Below, in pieces: positions 25,292-33,711 of a stretch of 64,000 nucleotides of DNA. Source of the stretch: Pelagadaptatus aseana (GTDB lineage: Bacteria; Pseudomonadota; Gammaproteobacteria; Pseudomonadales; Cellvibrionaceae). The notes under the pieces were generated by a model that saw only the letters and a program-made list of their open reading frames with translations, had not been told where the DNA came from and ran no database searches. The stretch's first letter is position 1; each line of letters begins with the position of its first letter. The translations under genes were made by a program, and so were the position numbers. The stretch covers positions 1 through 64,000 of the forward strand of contig BAABNI010000003.1 in assembly GCA_040365065.1 (NCBI GenBank), given 5' to 3'.

Positions 25292-27103
25292 ATGACAAAC
25301 CACACCGCATTCACAAACCGCTCCCGACGCACTCACTGCAGCCACCCAATCCGCTACCTGTTGCTTTTGCTGCTGAGCAGCTTCAGCTTGTTGGCCACAG
25401 CGCAACTGCCGCTACAGCAAGGCTCATCCTGGGGCACGCAACTGTTTACCGATTCCGACTCAGCCAATTTGTCAGGCAGCCCTAAATTTTTACCCGTCAC
25501 CGAGGCCTACCAGCTGAGCGCAGAATTTGTCGACCCGCAGCGACTGCGCATTACCTTCGAGATTGCACCCGGTTACTACCTCTACAAGCATCAGATTAAA
25601 GCCCGCTGGCAACATCATGAGAACCTGACACTTACCTTGCCAACCGGCGTCATCAAGTACGACGAAATATTCGAAAAAGAACTGGAAGTCTATTACGACC
25701 TTCTGGAATTCGAGATTGAACACCAACCTGCGTCAAGCCTGCTGAACATTGGCTCACAGGGTTGCGCCGATGCAGGTCTCTGCTACCCACCCCAGAACCA
25801 GCAACTTGAAATTGACGACGGATTGATTCAGCTCATTGCCAGCCCATTACCCTCCACCGCAGGCGCTGACACCAATCCCGCTTCATCTGCCGCCACAACC
25901 ACAGCGTCCGGACTGATTACGGCCCTGCTGACCGCCCTATTAGGCGGCATCATCCTCAATCTGATGCCTTGCGTATTTCCGGTATTGTCACTCAAAACAC
26001 TGAGCCTGTTGAATTCACGAGAAGCCAGCCATCAGCAACATCTGCACGGCTGGGCCTACACTCTGGGGTGCGTCGTCAGCTTCTGCCTGATTGCCGCACT
26101 GATGTTCAGCTTGCGCGAAGCCGGACAGATGATTGGCTGGGGCTTTCAACTGCAGTCCCCATGGGTGGTTGCCAGCCTCAGCTATTTGTTCGTCTTTCTC
26201 GGCGTCTTGCTGCTGGGCAATTTCAACCTCGGCGGCAACCTGAGCGGCAGCGGCCAGAGCCTAACCCAGCGCAGCGGTTATTCCGGGTCATTTTTTACCG
26301 GCGCTTTGGCAACGCTTGTTGCCAGCCCTTGCACTGCCCCCTTTATGGGAGCCGCCCTGGGCTTTGCCATCACCCAACCTCTGGCGACCGGATTACTGAT
26401 CTTTGCAGCCCTGGGATTTGGCATGGCACTGCCCTTTCTGTTGCTGAGCTACTTCCCGAAGCTGGGACAAGCCCTGCCAAAACCCGGTCCCTGGATGCAC
26501 ACACTCAAGCAGTTCTTTGCCTTCCCCCTATTTTTTAGCGCGCTCTGGTTGCTCTGGGTTTTGGGCCAACAAAGCGGCAGCGAAGCCGTGATTGCCTTTA
26601 CCGGTGGTGCTCTGGCCATTGCCATGGGGCTTTGGCTCTGGCAAAGCGAACCCAAATCAATCCTCAAGCGCATTCTGGCCACACTTTCACTGATCGCCGC
26701 TGTTACACCCTTTCAATGGCTCAACCACGGTCCGGTAACAGCAACCGCCGCCCTGGACCACAACTGGCAACCCTTTACCCAGCAACGACTCGATCAGCTG
26801 CAGCAATCAGGAACACCGGTTTTCGTCAACATGACAGCCGCCTGGTGCATCACCTGTCTGGCTAATGAAAAAGTGGCCCTCGACACACAAGCCAGTATCG
26901 CAGCCTTTGACCGGGCCGGCGTCGTTAAGCTCAAAGGCGACTGGACCAACTACAATCCTGAAATTACGCAACTGCTCAATCGCTTCGGTCGCAACGGCGT
27001 TCCCTTATACCTGCTCTACAGTGGCAAACCCGGGCAGCAGCCGCTGATCCTCCCCCAAATTTTGACCGAAAATCTAATAGAAGAAGCACTTAATCGCATT
27101 TAG
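25292..27103 (+). CDS. dsbD: thiol:disulfide interchange protein DsbD
   Basis: Inner-membrane protein that moves electrons from cytoplasmic thioredoxin to the periplasm. 603 residues: signal peptide, N-terminal periplasmic domain with CADAGLCYPP (about 155), a membrane core of about eight helices (about 205-440) with cysteines at NLMPCVFPVLSLK and ASPCTAPFMG, and a C-terminal thioredoxin domain with active site WCITC (AAWCITCLANEKVAL) instead of the usual CVAC. All six redox cysteines are accounted for. The gene is alone on its strand between the TPR lipoprotein and aroQ. Confidence 0.94.
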   Translation: MTNHTAFTNRSRRTHCSHPIRYLLLLLLSSFSLLATAQLPLQQGSSWGTQLFTDSDSANLSGSPKFLPVTEAYQLSAEFVDPQRLRITFEIAPGYYLYKHQIKARWQHHENLTLTLPTGVIKYDEIFEKELEVYYDLLEFEIEHQPASSLLNIGSQGCADAGLCYPPQNQQLEIDDGLIQLIASPLPSTAGADTNPASSAATTTASGLITALLTALLGGIILNLMPCVFPVLSLKTLSLLNSREASHQQHLHGWAYTLGCVVSFCLIAALMFSLREAGQMIGWGFQLQSPWVVASLSYLFVFLGVLLLGNFNLGGNLSGSGQSLTQRSGYSGSFFTGALATLVASPCTAPFMGAALGFAITQPLATGLLIFAALGFGMALPFLLLSYFPKLGQALPKPGPWMHTLKQFFAFPLFFSALWLLWVLGQQSGSEAVIAFTGGALAIAMGLWLWQSEPKSILKRILATLSLIAAVTPFQWLNHGPVTATAALDHNWQPFTQQRLDQLQQSGTPVFVNMTAAWCITCLANEKVALDTQASIAAFDRAGVVKLKGDWTNYNPEITQLLNRFGRNGVPLYLLYSGKPGQQPLILPQILTENLIEEALNRI

Positions 27104-27132
27104 ACCGCAACTTGCTGAATTTTAGCCGCACC

Positions 27133-27163
27133 TTTAATGCAAAGTTTTGAATTTTGCATTAAA
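27133..27163. repeat. perfect 11-bp inverted repeat in the dsbD-aroQ gap
   Basis: Arms TTTAATGCAAA and TTTGCATTAAA around a 9-base spacer. The symmetry fits a dimeric regulator's operator or an A/T-rich RNA hairpin. It stands 30 bp past the dsbD stop. The remainder of the 290-bp gap holds a terminator-like hairpin and a promoter candidate. Confidence 0.6.
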
Positions 27164-27175
27164 ACACCACAATTA

Positions 27176-27199
27176 GCGGCATATTTTGCCGCGATTTTT
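27176..27199 (+). terminator. probable dsbD terminator
   Basis: Stem GCGGCA/TGCCGC with a five-base loop, followed by GATTTTT. It is short but GC-rich with a T-run on the dsbD side. Confidence 0.6.
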
Positions 27200-27279
27200 C
27201 ACTAACGTGCTAATCCAGACGCAGCGAGATTTTTATTAAGCAGCGATCTTCTGCAATCCTGTCGCCAAAATCTGCAAAC

Positions 27280-27307
27280 TTCACAAAAAACAGAAGTTTG
27301 CTAGACT
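27280..27307 (+). promoter_or_regulatory. candidate promoter for aroQ-accB-accC
   Basis: -35 TTCACA and -10 TAGACT with a 16-bp spacer, about 85 bp before aroQ. The match is moderate and the leader is long; other starts are possible. Confidence 0.35.
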
Positions 27308-27393
27308 ACTGATCAAATATCCTGCAAACTGTGACCAATCATTCACAGATCAAATTTGCTCATAAATCGCACACTCTCCGGAAACTGACCATC

Positions 27394-27843
27394 ATGGCAA
27401 CAATTTTGGTATTACACGGCCCAAACCTGAACCTGCTGGGCACGCGCGAGCCTGAGATCTATGGCAGCACCACTCTGGCTGACATCAATCAGCAACTGAC
27501 CGACACATGTCTTGATCAGGGCCACCACCTACAGGCCATGCAGAGTAACGCCGAATACGAATTGATCGACAGAATTCACGACGCCCGTAGTGAAGGGGTC
27601 AACTTTATCATCATCAATCCGGCGGCTTTCACTCACACCAGCGTGGCCCTGCGCGATGCTCTGGCAGCAGTGGAAATCCCTTTTATTGAAGTGCATCTGT
27701 CTAACGTGCACGCACGGGAATCGTTCCGTCAGCACTCTTATTTTTCCGATATCGCCCAAGGCGTTATCTGCGGCTTCGGTCCGCAAAGTTACGAACTGGC
27801 TTTACAGGCCGCTTTCCGTCAACTGCAAAGCGAAAGCGCCTAA
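27394..27843 (+). CDS. aroQ: type II 3-dehydroquinate dehydratase
   Basis: Converts 3-dehydroquinate to 3-dehydroshikimate. The ATG chosen starts the family pattern ILVLHGPNLNLLGTREPEIYG, with the catalytic Tyr in that segment. NPAAFTHTSVALRDAL, the HLSNVHARE segment (catalytic His) and the closing CGFGPQSYELAL are present. 149 residues is standard. The usual aroQ-accB-accC order is kept, with 42 bp to accB. Confidence 0.97.
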   Translation: MATILVLHGPNLNLLGTREPEIYGSTTLADINQQLTDTCLDQGHHLQAMQSNAEYELIDRIHDARSEGVNFIIINPAAFTHTSVALRDALAAVEIPFIEVHLSNVHARESFRQHSYFSDIAQGVICGFGPQSYELALQAAFRQLQSESA

Positions 27844-27885
27844 TCAGCCAACAACCAAATCAAACACTAATGAGAGAATACTCAA

Positions 27886-28350
27886 ATGGATATTCGCAAA
27901 ATCAAAAAACTTATTGAACTGCTCGAAGAGTCTGACATCGGCGAGCTGGAGATCAAAGAAGGCGAAGAGTCTGTTCGCATCAGCCGCGGCTCAGGTGTTG
28001 CTGCTGCCGCACCACAGGTATTTGCTGCACCCGCCGCCGCTCCGGTAGCTGCACCCGCGGCAGCGCCAGCGGCTGAAGCACCAGCCGAAGATAAGAAAGA
28101 ATCCGCCAGTCTCTCTGGCCATCTGATCAAGTCCCCCATGGTTGGCACCTACTATGCCGCACCAAGCCCTGGCTCCCCAGCTTTTGCCAAAGTCGGCCAG
28201 CACGTAAAAGCCGGCGATGTGGTTTGCATTGTTGAAGCCATGAAAATGATGAACCAGATCGAAGCCGACAAAGCCGGCGTGGTAGAAGCCATTCTGGTTG
28301 AAGACGGCCAGCCGGTAGAGTTTGATCAGCCTCTGATTACCATCGTCTAA
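27886..28350 (+). CDS. accB: biotin carboxyl carrier protein of acetyl-CoA carboxylase
   Basis: Carries the biotin that shuttles CO2 in the first step of fatty-acid synthesis. It has an N-terminal helical segment (about 1-40), an Ala/Pro-rich linker (about 44-75), and the biotinyl domain with the EAMKMMNQIEAD sequence holding the modified lysine. The thumb segment SPGSPAFAKVGQ is present. 154 residues is normal. It is followed by accC after 27 bp. Confidence 0.98.
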   Translation: MDIRKIKKLIELLEESDIGELEIKEGEESVRISRGSGVAAAAPQVFAAPAAAPVAAPAAAPAAEAPAEDKKESASLSGHLIKSPMVGTYYAAPSPGSPAFAKVGQHVKAGDVVCIVEAMKMMNQIEADKAGVVEAILVEDGQPVEFDQPLITIV

Positions 28351-28377
28351 ACGCAGACGTCTGCAGAGGAACTCAAC

Positions 28378-29721
28378 ATGTTTGAAAAAATTCTGATTGC
28401 CAACCGCGGTGAGATTGCTCTCCGCGTGCTGCGCGCCTGTAAAGAAATGGGTATCAAGACCGTTGCCGTCCACTCGCAAGTGGATGCCGATCTGAAACAC
28501 GTGCGCCTGGCCGACGAATCCGTGTGCATCGGCCCCAACCCGTCACCAGAAAGCTACCTGAACATTCCACGCATTATCAGTGCCATGGAAATCACCGACT
28601 CCGTTGCGGTACACCCAGGCTATGGCTTTCTGGCAGAGAACGCCGACTTTGCCGAACAGATTCAAAAGAGCGGCTTTACCTTTATCGGCCCCGACGCCGA
28701 TGTGATTCGCCTGATGGGCGACAAGGTATCGGCGATTGAAGCCATGCGCAAAGCCGGTGTTCCAACCGTACCCGGATCCAATGGCCCACTGCCGGACGAC
28801 AACGAAAAGTGCCTGCAATTTGGTCGCGACATCGGCTACCCGGTGATCATCAAAGCCGCCGCCGGAGGTGGTGGTCGCGGCATGCGCGTGGTTCACACCG
28901 AATCCGCCCTGCTGAACTCGATCCGCATCACCAAGTCCGAAGCACTGGCCGGCTTCGGCGATGACACCGTGTACATGGAGAAATTTCTGACCAACCCTCG
29001 CCACGTTGAAATTCAGGTAATCTCCGACGGTCAGGGCAATGCCGTGCATCTGGGTGATCGTGACTGCTCCCTGCAGCGACGCCACCAGAAAGTACTGGAA
29101 GAAGCCCCGGCCCCCGGCATCGATGAGGCAGCCCGCAAGGAAGTGTTCGACTCCTGCGTCCAGGCCTGCGTCGAAATTGGCTACCGCGGTGCCGGCACCT
29201 TTGAGTTTCTCTATGAGGACGGCCGCTTCTACTTTATCGAGATGAACACCCGTATTCAGGTAGAACACCCGGTGACCGAAATGATCACCGGCATTGATTT
29301 GATCAAGGAACAGATCCGCGTCTGCGCCGGCGAAAAGCTCTCCATCACTCAGGATGATGTAAACTTCCGAGGCCACGCCTTTGAGTGCCGCATCAACGCC
29401 GAAGACCCCAAAACCTTTATGCCCTGCCCGGGTAAGGTTTCTACCTATCATGCACCGGGTGGATTGGGCGTGCGCGTGGACTCGCATTTGTACAGTGGCT
29501 ACACCGTACCGCCAAACTATGACTCCATGATTGCCAAGGTCATTACCCACGCCGAAACCCGCGAGGAAGCCCTGTTGCGCATGCGCAGTGCTCTGGAAGA
29601 ACTGGTTGTCGACGGCATCCGTACCAACATCCCCCTGCAAAAGGAATTGGTGCGCGATCAGGGCTTTGCCCAGGGTGGCGTCAATATCCACTATCTGGAG
29701 AAAAAGCTGGGATTGCAGTAA
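28378..29721 (+). CDS. accC: biotin carboxylase of acetyl-CoA carboxylase
   Basis: ATP-dependent carboxylation of AccB-bound biotin. ATP-grasp enzyme with KILIANRGEIALRVLRA at the N-terminus, the glycine-rich loop KAAAGGGGRGMRVV, the metal-binding FIEMNTRIQVEHPVTE and the catalytic arginine segment. 447 residues, as in E. coli (449). A terminator follows. Confidence 0.98.
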   Translation: MFEKILIANRGEIALRVLRACKEMGIKTVAVHSQVDADLKHVRLADESVCIGPNPSPESYLNIPRIISAMEITDSVAVHPGYGFLAENADFAEQIQKSGFTFIGPDADVIRLMGDKVSAIEAMRKAGVPTVPGSNGPLPDDNEKCLQFGRDIGYPVIIKAAAGGGGRGMRVVHTESALLNSIRITKSEALAGFGDDTVYMEKFLTNPRHVEIQVISDGQGNAVHLGDRDCSLQRRHQKVLEEAPAPGIDEAARKEVFDSCVQACVEIGYRGAGTFEFLYEDGRFYFIEMNTRIQVEHPVTEMITGIDLIKEQIRVCAGEKLSITQDDVNFRGHAFECRINAEDPKTFMPCPGKVSTYHAPGGLGVRVDSHLYSGYTVPPNYDSMIAKVITHAETREEALLRMRSALEELVVDGIRTNIPLQKELVRDQGFAQGGVNIHYLEKKLGLQ

Positions 29722-29740
29722 CACCACAACCCCTCACCAC

Positions 29741-29775
29741 AAAAGGCTGCCGAGTCCAACTCCGCAGCCTTTTTT
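29741..29775 (+). terminator. terminator after accC
   Basis: AAAAGGCTGC and GCAGCC arms with TTTTTTT on the downstream side, 20 bp after the stop of accC. Confidence 0.92.
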
Positions 29776-29895
29776 ATTGCCAGGGACGGCATGTATGTCG
29801 CGGACGCAGGGATGCGTAAGAGCGACCATTGCCAGGGACGGCATATATACCTTCCAGGCACAAGTGTCGCGGACGCAGAGGTGTTAAGGACGTCG
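29776..29895 (+). repeat. two direct copies of a dispersed intergenic repeat
   Basis: ATTGCCAGGGACGGCAT occurs at 29776 and again at 29828, and TGTCGCGGACGCAG follows each (after a short insert in the second). The stretch holds no credible gene. A third, more diverged copy lies inverted at about 31437-31483, also next to a terminator. The rest of the accC-CheW gap (to 29996) shows nothing else. Confidence 0.7.
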
Positions 29896-29996
29896 ATAAA
29901 CATAACCCTAAGTAAACAATACTTGCTGGCAGCCGATAGGGTTACTGGCTATATTCAGCAAAACCGCCACTCCCAGCACGCATCAAGGACACTCTT

Positions 29997-30818
29997 GTGA
30001 CTCAGCAAGCCCTGATTAACAGCCACAGCACAGGCTCCTACATTACTTTTCGCGCCGGCGGTACTCAGTACGCCCTGCCAACCAGTCAGGTTCGCTATAT
30101 TGCCGCACGTGACACCCTGAGCATTAGAGAAACGCCCAACCAGCAGGGACAAGCCAATCAATTATTTGATTACCAGGGCATCACTGTCCCCCTGTATCGC
30201 TTTAACGAGTTATCAAGCAGCCATTCTCAGTCTGATGAAAGTGCCGAACTTGTGACGCTACTATCGGCCCGCCGTCAGGACCACATCGACTGGATAGACG
30301 CTCTCGAGCACAGCCTCAAAACCGGGGAACCTTTCACTAAAGCTACCGATCCGCATAAATGTGCCTTTGGCCTCTGGTACGATCAGTACCATCCGGAAGA
30401 TGAAGAACTGCAAATCATTATGGCCGCATTCGATGCTCCCCATAAACGCATCCACTCACTGGCGATCGAACTGACCGAAATGTCGCAAGCCGGCAACAAA
30501 GAGAAGGCTCTGAAAGTACTTGCCCAAGAGCGCTCATCCACTTTGAGGCAGCTTTTGAATCATTTCGAAAAAGCCACACTCAGACTGGAGGACATGGTCA
30601 AGCCGGTGGTTCTGGTTCTCGACAGCGGACAAAAAGTTTTTGCGGTCGAAGTGGAAATAATCAGCGACATCAAGCATTTTGAAGACTCTGACTGGATGCC
30701 GGATCAAGGCAGCTTCAGTGAAAGCTACTACGATGGCTTTTTTCAGAGTGAACAGGAAAGCTTTTTTCTGAACATCATCCCCTCTGCATTACTCAGCCAT
30801 GCTGAGACCTTGAGTTAG
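29997..30818 (+). CDS. CheW-type protein with an inserted CZB domain
   Basis: A 273-residue chemotaxis-type protein. Residues about 10-75 match the first half of a CheW domain (YITFRAGGTQYALPTSQVRYI, then GITVPLYRFNEL). Residues about 90-190 form a chemoreceptor zinc-binding (CZB) domain: HIDWIDALEHSL, KCAFGLWYD and PHKRIHSLA provide the His/Cys/His zinc ligands. CheW resumes at about 205 (PVVLVLDSGQKVFAVEVEIISDI). CZB domains sense zinc, hypochlorite or redox state in receptors and cyclases. GTG start with AAGGA nearby. No cheA or receptor gene is in view. Confidence 0.82.
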   Translation: MTQQALINSHSTGSYITFRAGGTQYALPTSQVRYIAARDTLSIRETPNQQGQANQLFDYQGITVPLYRFNELSSSHSQSDESAELVTLLSARRQDHIDWIDALEHSLKTGEPFTKATDPHKCAFGLWYDQYHPEDEELQIIMAAFDAPHKRIHSLAIELTEMSQAGNKEKALKVLAQERSSTLRQLLNHFEKATLRLEDMVKPVVLVLDSGQKVFAVEVEIISDIKHFEDSDWMPDQGSFSESYYDGFFQSEQESFFLNIIPSALLSHAETLS

Positions 30819-30842
30819 AAGCCAAACCAAACCGCCAGACAA

Positions 30843-31286
30843 TTACTGATCCATCACCAGCGCTGAGCCATAAACATCACGAAACAACTTTGGCAAACGC
30901 TTCGGTTTACCGCTCGAAATTTCAATACACACCAGCTGCCAGCGAGCACGCAATACCACCTCTCCTGTTCCCGCCCTGATAATTTGAAATCGCCGCTCCA
31001 TATTCAACCGGCCATCGGATTGGGTTATCCAGGTGGCAACCAGCAACTCTTCACCCTCATAGGTGGCCGCACAGTAATCGAACTCACTGTGGCGAATGGC
31101 CATGGCTCGGTCCAATTCTTGGTATTCTTTGAGGCCCAAACCCAGTGACTGCGAATGTTGCCAGGCAACCTCCTCGCACCAGGCGACATAAGCCGCATTA
31201 TTGACGTGCTCAAGCCCGTCAATCACATCCCCCGGGACATGCTTGAGGAAAGTAAAAGGACTCGGATAATCCCAGGCGTAATTCAT
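30843..31286 (-). CDS. 4-hydroxybenzoyl-CoA-type thioesterase (hotdog fold)
   Basis: A 147-residue hotdog thioesterase of the YbgC/4HBT type. The active-site string is DGLEHVNNAAYVAWCEEVAW, where D-x-x-x-H-x-N is the usual start of the alpha helix and the Asp is in place as part of DVIDGLEH. Further conserved features are the F-D-Y-C-A-A segment and V-A-T-W-I. The acyl-CoA substrate cannot be told. It converges on the CheW-CZB gene. Confidence 0.85.
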   Translation of the reverse strand: MNYAWDYPSPFTFLKHVPGDVIDGLEHVNNAAYVAWCEEVAWQHSQSLGLGLKEYQELDRAMAIRHSEFDYCAATYEGEELLVATWITQSDGRLNMERRFQIIRAGTGEVVLRARWQLVCIEISSGKPKRLPKLFRDVYGSALVMDQ

Positions 31287-31436
31287 TGGCTCCGTCTCTC
31301 TGCTAGATTCTGCGAGCCGCTTTTATACCACAATCGTCGCTCAAAGAACTTGTGTCCAGAGTGGCATACGACCGCCAAGGATGGAGGAAGTGCGGATTTT
31401 GCAGGAGCAAAAATCTGCCCGTACATCCTGACCATC

Positions 31437-31483
31437 GCCGCTCACGGCATCCATGCCTCCCGCGACATACATTCCATCCCTGG
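31437..31483 (-). repeat. diverged, inverted copy of the accC-downstream repeat
   Basis: On the minus strand CCAGGGATGGAATGTATGTCG followed by GGATGC echoes the copies at 29776 and 29828. It begins a few bases past the acs terminator. The gap between the thioesterase gene and acs is otherwise non-coding. Confidence 0.6.
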
Positions 31484-31487
31484 AAAT

Positions 31488-31517
31488 AAAAAAACCGCCA
31501 TCCCAAAAGGATGGCGG
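31488..31517 (-). terminator. terminator after acs
   Basis: On the minus strand a perfect 9-bp stem CCGCCATCC/GGATGGCGG is followed by seven Ts, about 50 bp after the acs stop. Confidence 0.93.
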
Positions 31518-31565
31518 CACAAGATTGGAGCTCCGAGAGCAGAGCCCACTTGGAACGAAATACAA

Positions 31566-33503
31566 TCAGCGGTTGAGACGATTCTCAATCAGCTGATCGA
31601 CCACAGACGGATCAGCCAGAGTCGAAGTATCACCCAGGTTATCCAGCTCGTTGGCGGCAACCTTGCGCAAGATGCGACGCATGATTTTACCCGAACGGGT
31701 TTTTGGCAGGCCCGGAGCCCATTGAATCCAATCCGGTTTGGCGATGGGACCAATCTCCTGAACACACAGGCTTACCAAGGCCTTCTGCAACTCCTCAGAA
31801 CCCTCAACGCCATCCATAGGGGTCACGTAACAATAGATACCCTGACCCTTGATATCATGTGGCGCACCCACAACAGCTGCTTCAGCAATTTCAGGGTGCA
31901 GCACCAGGGCACTTTCAATTTCTGCGGTACCCATGCGGTGACCGGAAACGTTCAATACGTCATCAACACGACCGGTAATCCAGTAGTAACCGTCTTCGTC
32001 ACGGCGAGCACCGTCACCGGTAAAGTAATAACCGGGGTAAGTGCTGTAATAGGTGTCGACGCAACGCTGATGATCACCAAAAACACTACGGATCTGGCTC
32101 GGCCAGGACGCCTTAATGGCCAAACTGCCCTCACAGGCCCCTTCGATTTCTTTACCTTCGGCATCCAGGATCACCGGCTGCACACCAAAGAACGGCAGGG
32201 TCGCAGAACCTGGTTTCAAATCGGTTGCACCGGGCAGAGGCGTCAGCATGTGAGCGCCAGTTTCAGTCTGCCACCAGGTATCCACAATGGGGCAATTGTT
32301 ATTGCCTACGACGCGGTGGTACCACTCCCAGGCTTCAGGGTTGATGGGTTCACCCACAGTACCCAACAAGCGTAAGCTGCTGCGAGAAGTACCGGTTACC
32401 AGCTCATCACCTGCGCCCATAAGAGCACGAATCGCGGTTGGTGCCGTGTAAAAAATACTGACCTGATGCTTGTCGACCACCTGCCAGAAGCGGGAGGCAT
32501 CGGGGTAGGTAGGCACACCTTCAAACATCAGGGTTACGGCGCCATTGGCCAACGGACCGTAAACAATATAGCTGTGGCCTGTCACCCAACCTACATCAGC
32601 AGTACACCAGTAGATATCACCATCTTTGTAATCAAAGGTGTATTTATGGGTCATGGCAGACTGCAGCAAGTAGCCTGCCGTGGTGTGTAAAACACCTTTA
32701 GGCTTACCGGTTGAGCCGGAGGTATACAGGATAAACAGAGGATCTTCAGCCGCCATTGGCTCGGCAGCACACTCAGCGGAAGCGGCAGCCGTTGCCTCTT
32801 CATACCAGATGTCGCGCCCTTCAACCCAGGCTACATCGTTGCCAGTGCGCTTAACCACAACACAGGTATGAACATTAGGACAGGACTCCATGGCTTTATC
32901 CGCATTAACCTTCAACGGCACTACGCGGCCACCACGAACACCTTCGTCAGCGGTAATCACCACCTGACAGTCGGAATCCTCAATACGCCCCTGCAAAGCA
33001 TCTGGCGAGAAACCACCAAACACAATGGAGTGCACCGCACCAATACGGGCACAGGCCAACATGGCATAGGCGGCCTCAACAATCATCGGCATGTAGATAC
33101 AAACGCGATCGCCCTTCTTTACTCCCCGATCTTTCAGTACATTGGCCAGCTTGCAGACTTCAGCGTGCAGCTCACTGTAGGTAATTTTTTTGTCATCGCT
33201 GGGATCATCGCCCTCCCAGATAATGGCCGTCTGATCGCCCCGAGTCGCCAGATGGCGGTCAATACAATTGACACTGACGTTCAGCTCACCACCTTCAAAC
33301 CAGTTGGCTGTACCCTTGTGAAAATCAAACTCCTGAACCTTGTTCCACGGCTTACTCCAGGTCAGAAACTCTTCGGCCTGCTGCCCCCAAAAAGCATCGG
33401 GATCTTCCACAGACTGCTTGTACATGGCGTCGTATTTCTCGCGATCAATAATCGCATCTTTGGCAAAGGCTTCAGGAACCGGGTGAACGTGAACTTCAGA
33501 CAT
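31566..33503 (-). CDS. acs: acetyl-CoA synthetase
   Basis: Activates acetate to acetyl-CoA through acetyl-AMP. AMP-forming ligase of 645 residues. The phosphate loop is YTSGSTGKPKG, with the A8 motif YYWITGRVDDVLNVSGHR and the C-terminal acetylatable lysine in PKTRSGKIMRRILRK. The start ATG has GAGGAAG at the right distance; an ATG ten codons further upstream has none. The start-side flank is 200 bp of non-coding sequence before the panC repeat element. Confidence 0.98.
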   Translation of the reverse strand: MSEVHVHPVPEAFAKDAIIDREKYDAMYKQSVEDPDAFWGQQAEEFLTWSKPWNKVQEFDFHKGTANWFEGGELNVSVNCIDRHLATRGDQTAIIWEGDDPSDDKKITYSELHAEVCKLANVLKDRGVKKGDRVCIYMPMIVEAAYAMLACARIGAVHSIVFGGFSPDALQGRIEDSDCQVVITADEGVRGGRVVPLKVNADKAMESCPNVHTCVVVKRTGNDVAWVEGRDIWYEEATAAASAECAAEPMAAEDPLFILYTSGSTGKPKGVLHTTAGYLLQSAMTHKYTFDYKDGDIYWCTADVGWVTGHSYIVYGPLANGAVTLMFEGVPTYPDASRFWQVVDKHQVSIFYTAPTAIRALMGAGDELVTGTSRSSLRLLGTVGEPINPEAWEWYHRVVGNNNCPIVDTWWQTETGAHMLTPLPGATDLKPGSATLPFFGVQPVILDAEGKEIEGACEGSLAIKASWPSQIRSVFGDHQRCVDTYYSTYPGYYFTGDGARRDEDGYYWITGRVDDVLNVSGHRMGTAEIESALVLHPEIAEAAVVGAPHDIKGQGIYCYVTPMDGVEGSEELQKALVSLCVQEIGPIAKPDWIQWAPGLPKTRSGKIMRRILRKVAANELDNLGDTSTLADPSVVDQLIENRLNR

Positions 33504-33621
33504 GAAAACTTCCTCGTTATTAGACTTCTGCAATGCGCAAACTTTAGTTGCGACAAATCATAGCCGATAAATAGGAAAGGAGGGAACGGGACTTTGGTAG
33601 TAGATATAGGAGGAGCCCGAA

Positions 33622-33684
33622 AGGGGCTGGAGGCTATTCTTCCGCTGCGAGGTACATTATGGCCATGGATTGCCTCCAGCCCCT
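33622..33684. repeat. inverted-repeat element A (short form)
   Basis: Perfect 13-bp arms AGGGGCTGGAGGC and GCCTCCAGCCCCT enclose 37 bases. The first 33 bases of the element (from about 33624) align without gaps to the inverse of element B at 36182-36324, with 25 of 33 positions identical. It lies between acs and panC, about 28 bp past the panC stop. Confidence 0.75.
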
Positions 33685-33711
33685 CTCTATGAATAAGAGC
33701 AGAAGGGGGGC

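Noticed and set aside
28543..29727. A 394-codon minus-strand open frame opposite accC
   Set aside because: It is the shadow of accC; composition is odd (many His, Gly, Val) and no family matches.
29791..30000. Short open frame covering the dispersed repeat after accC
   Set aside because: It is made of the repeat itself and has no ribosome site; best seen as non-coding.
31155..32375. A 406-codon plus-strand open frame running from the thioesterase gene into acs
   Set aside because: It crosses the acs terminator and two real genes on the other strand; no domain visible.
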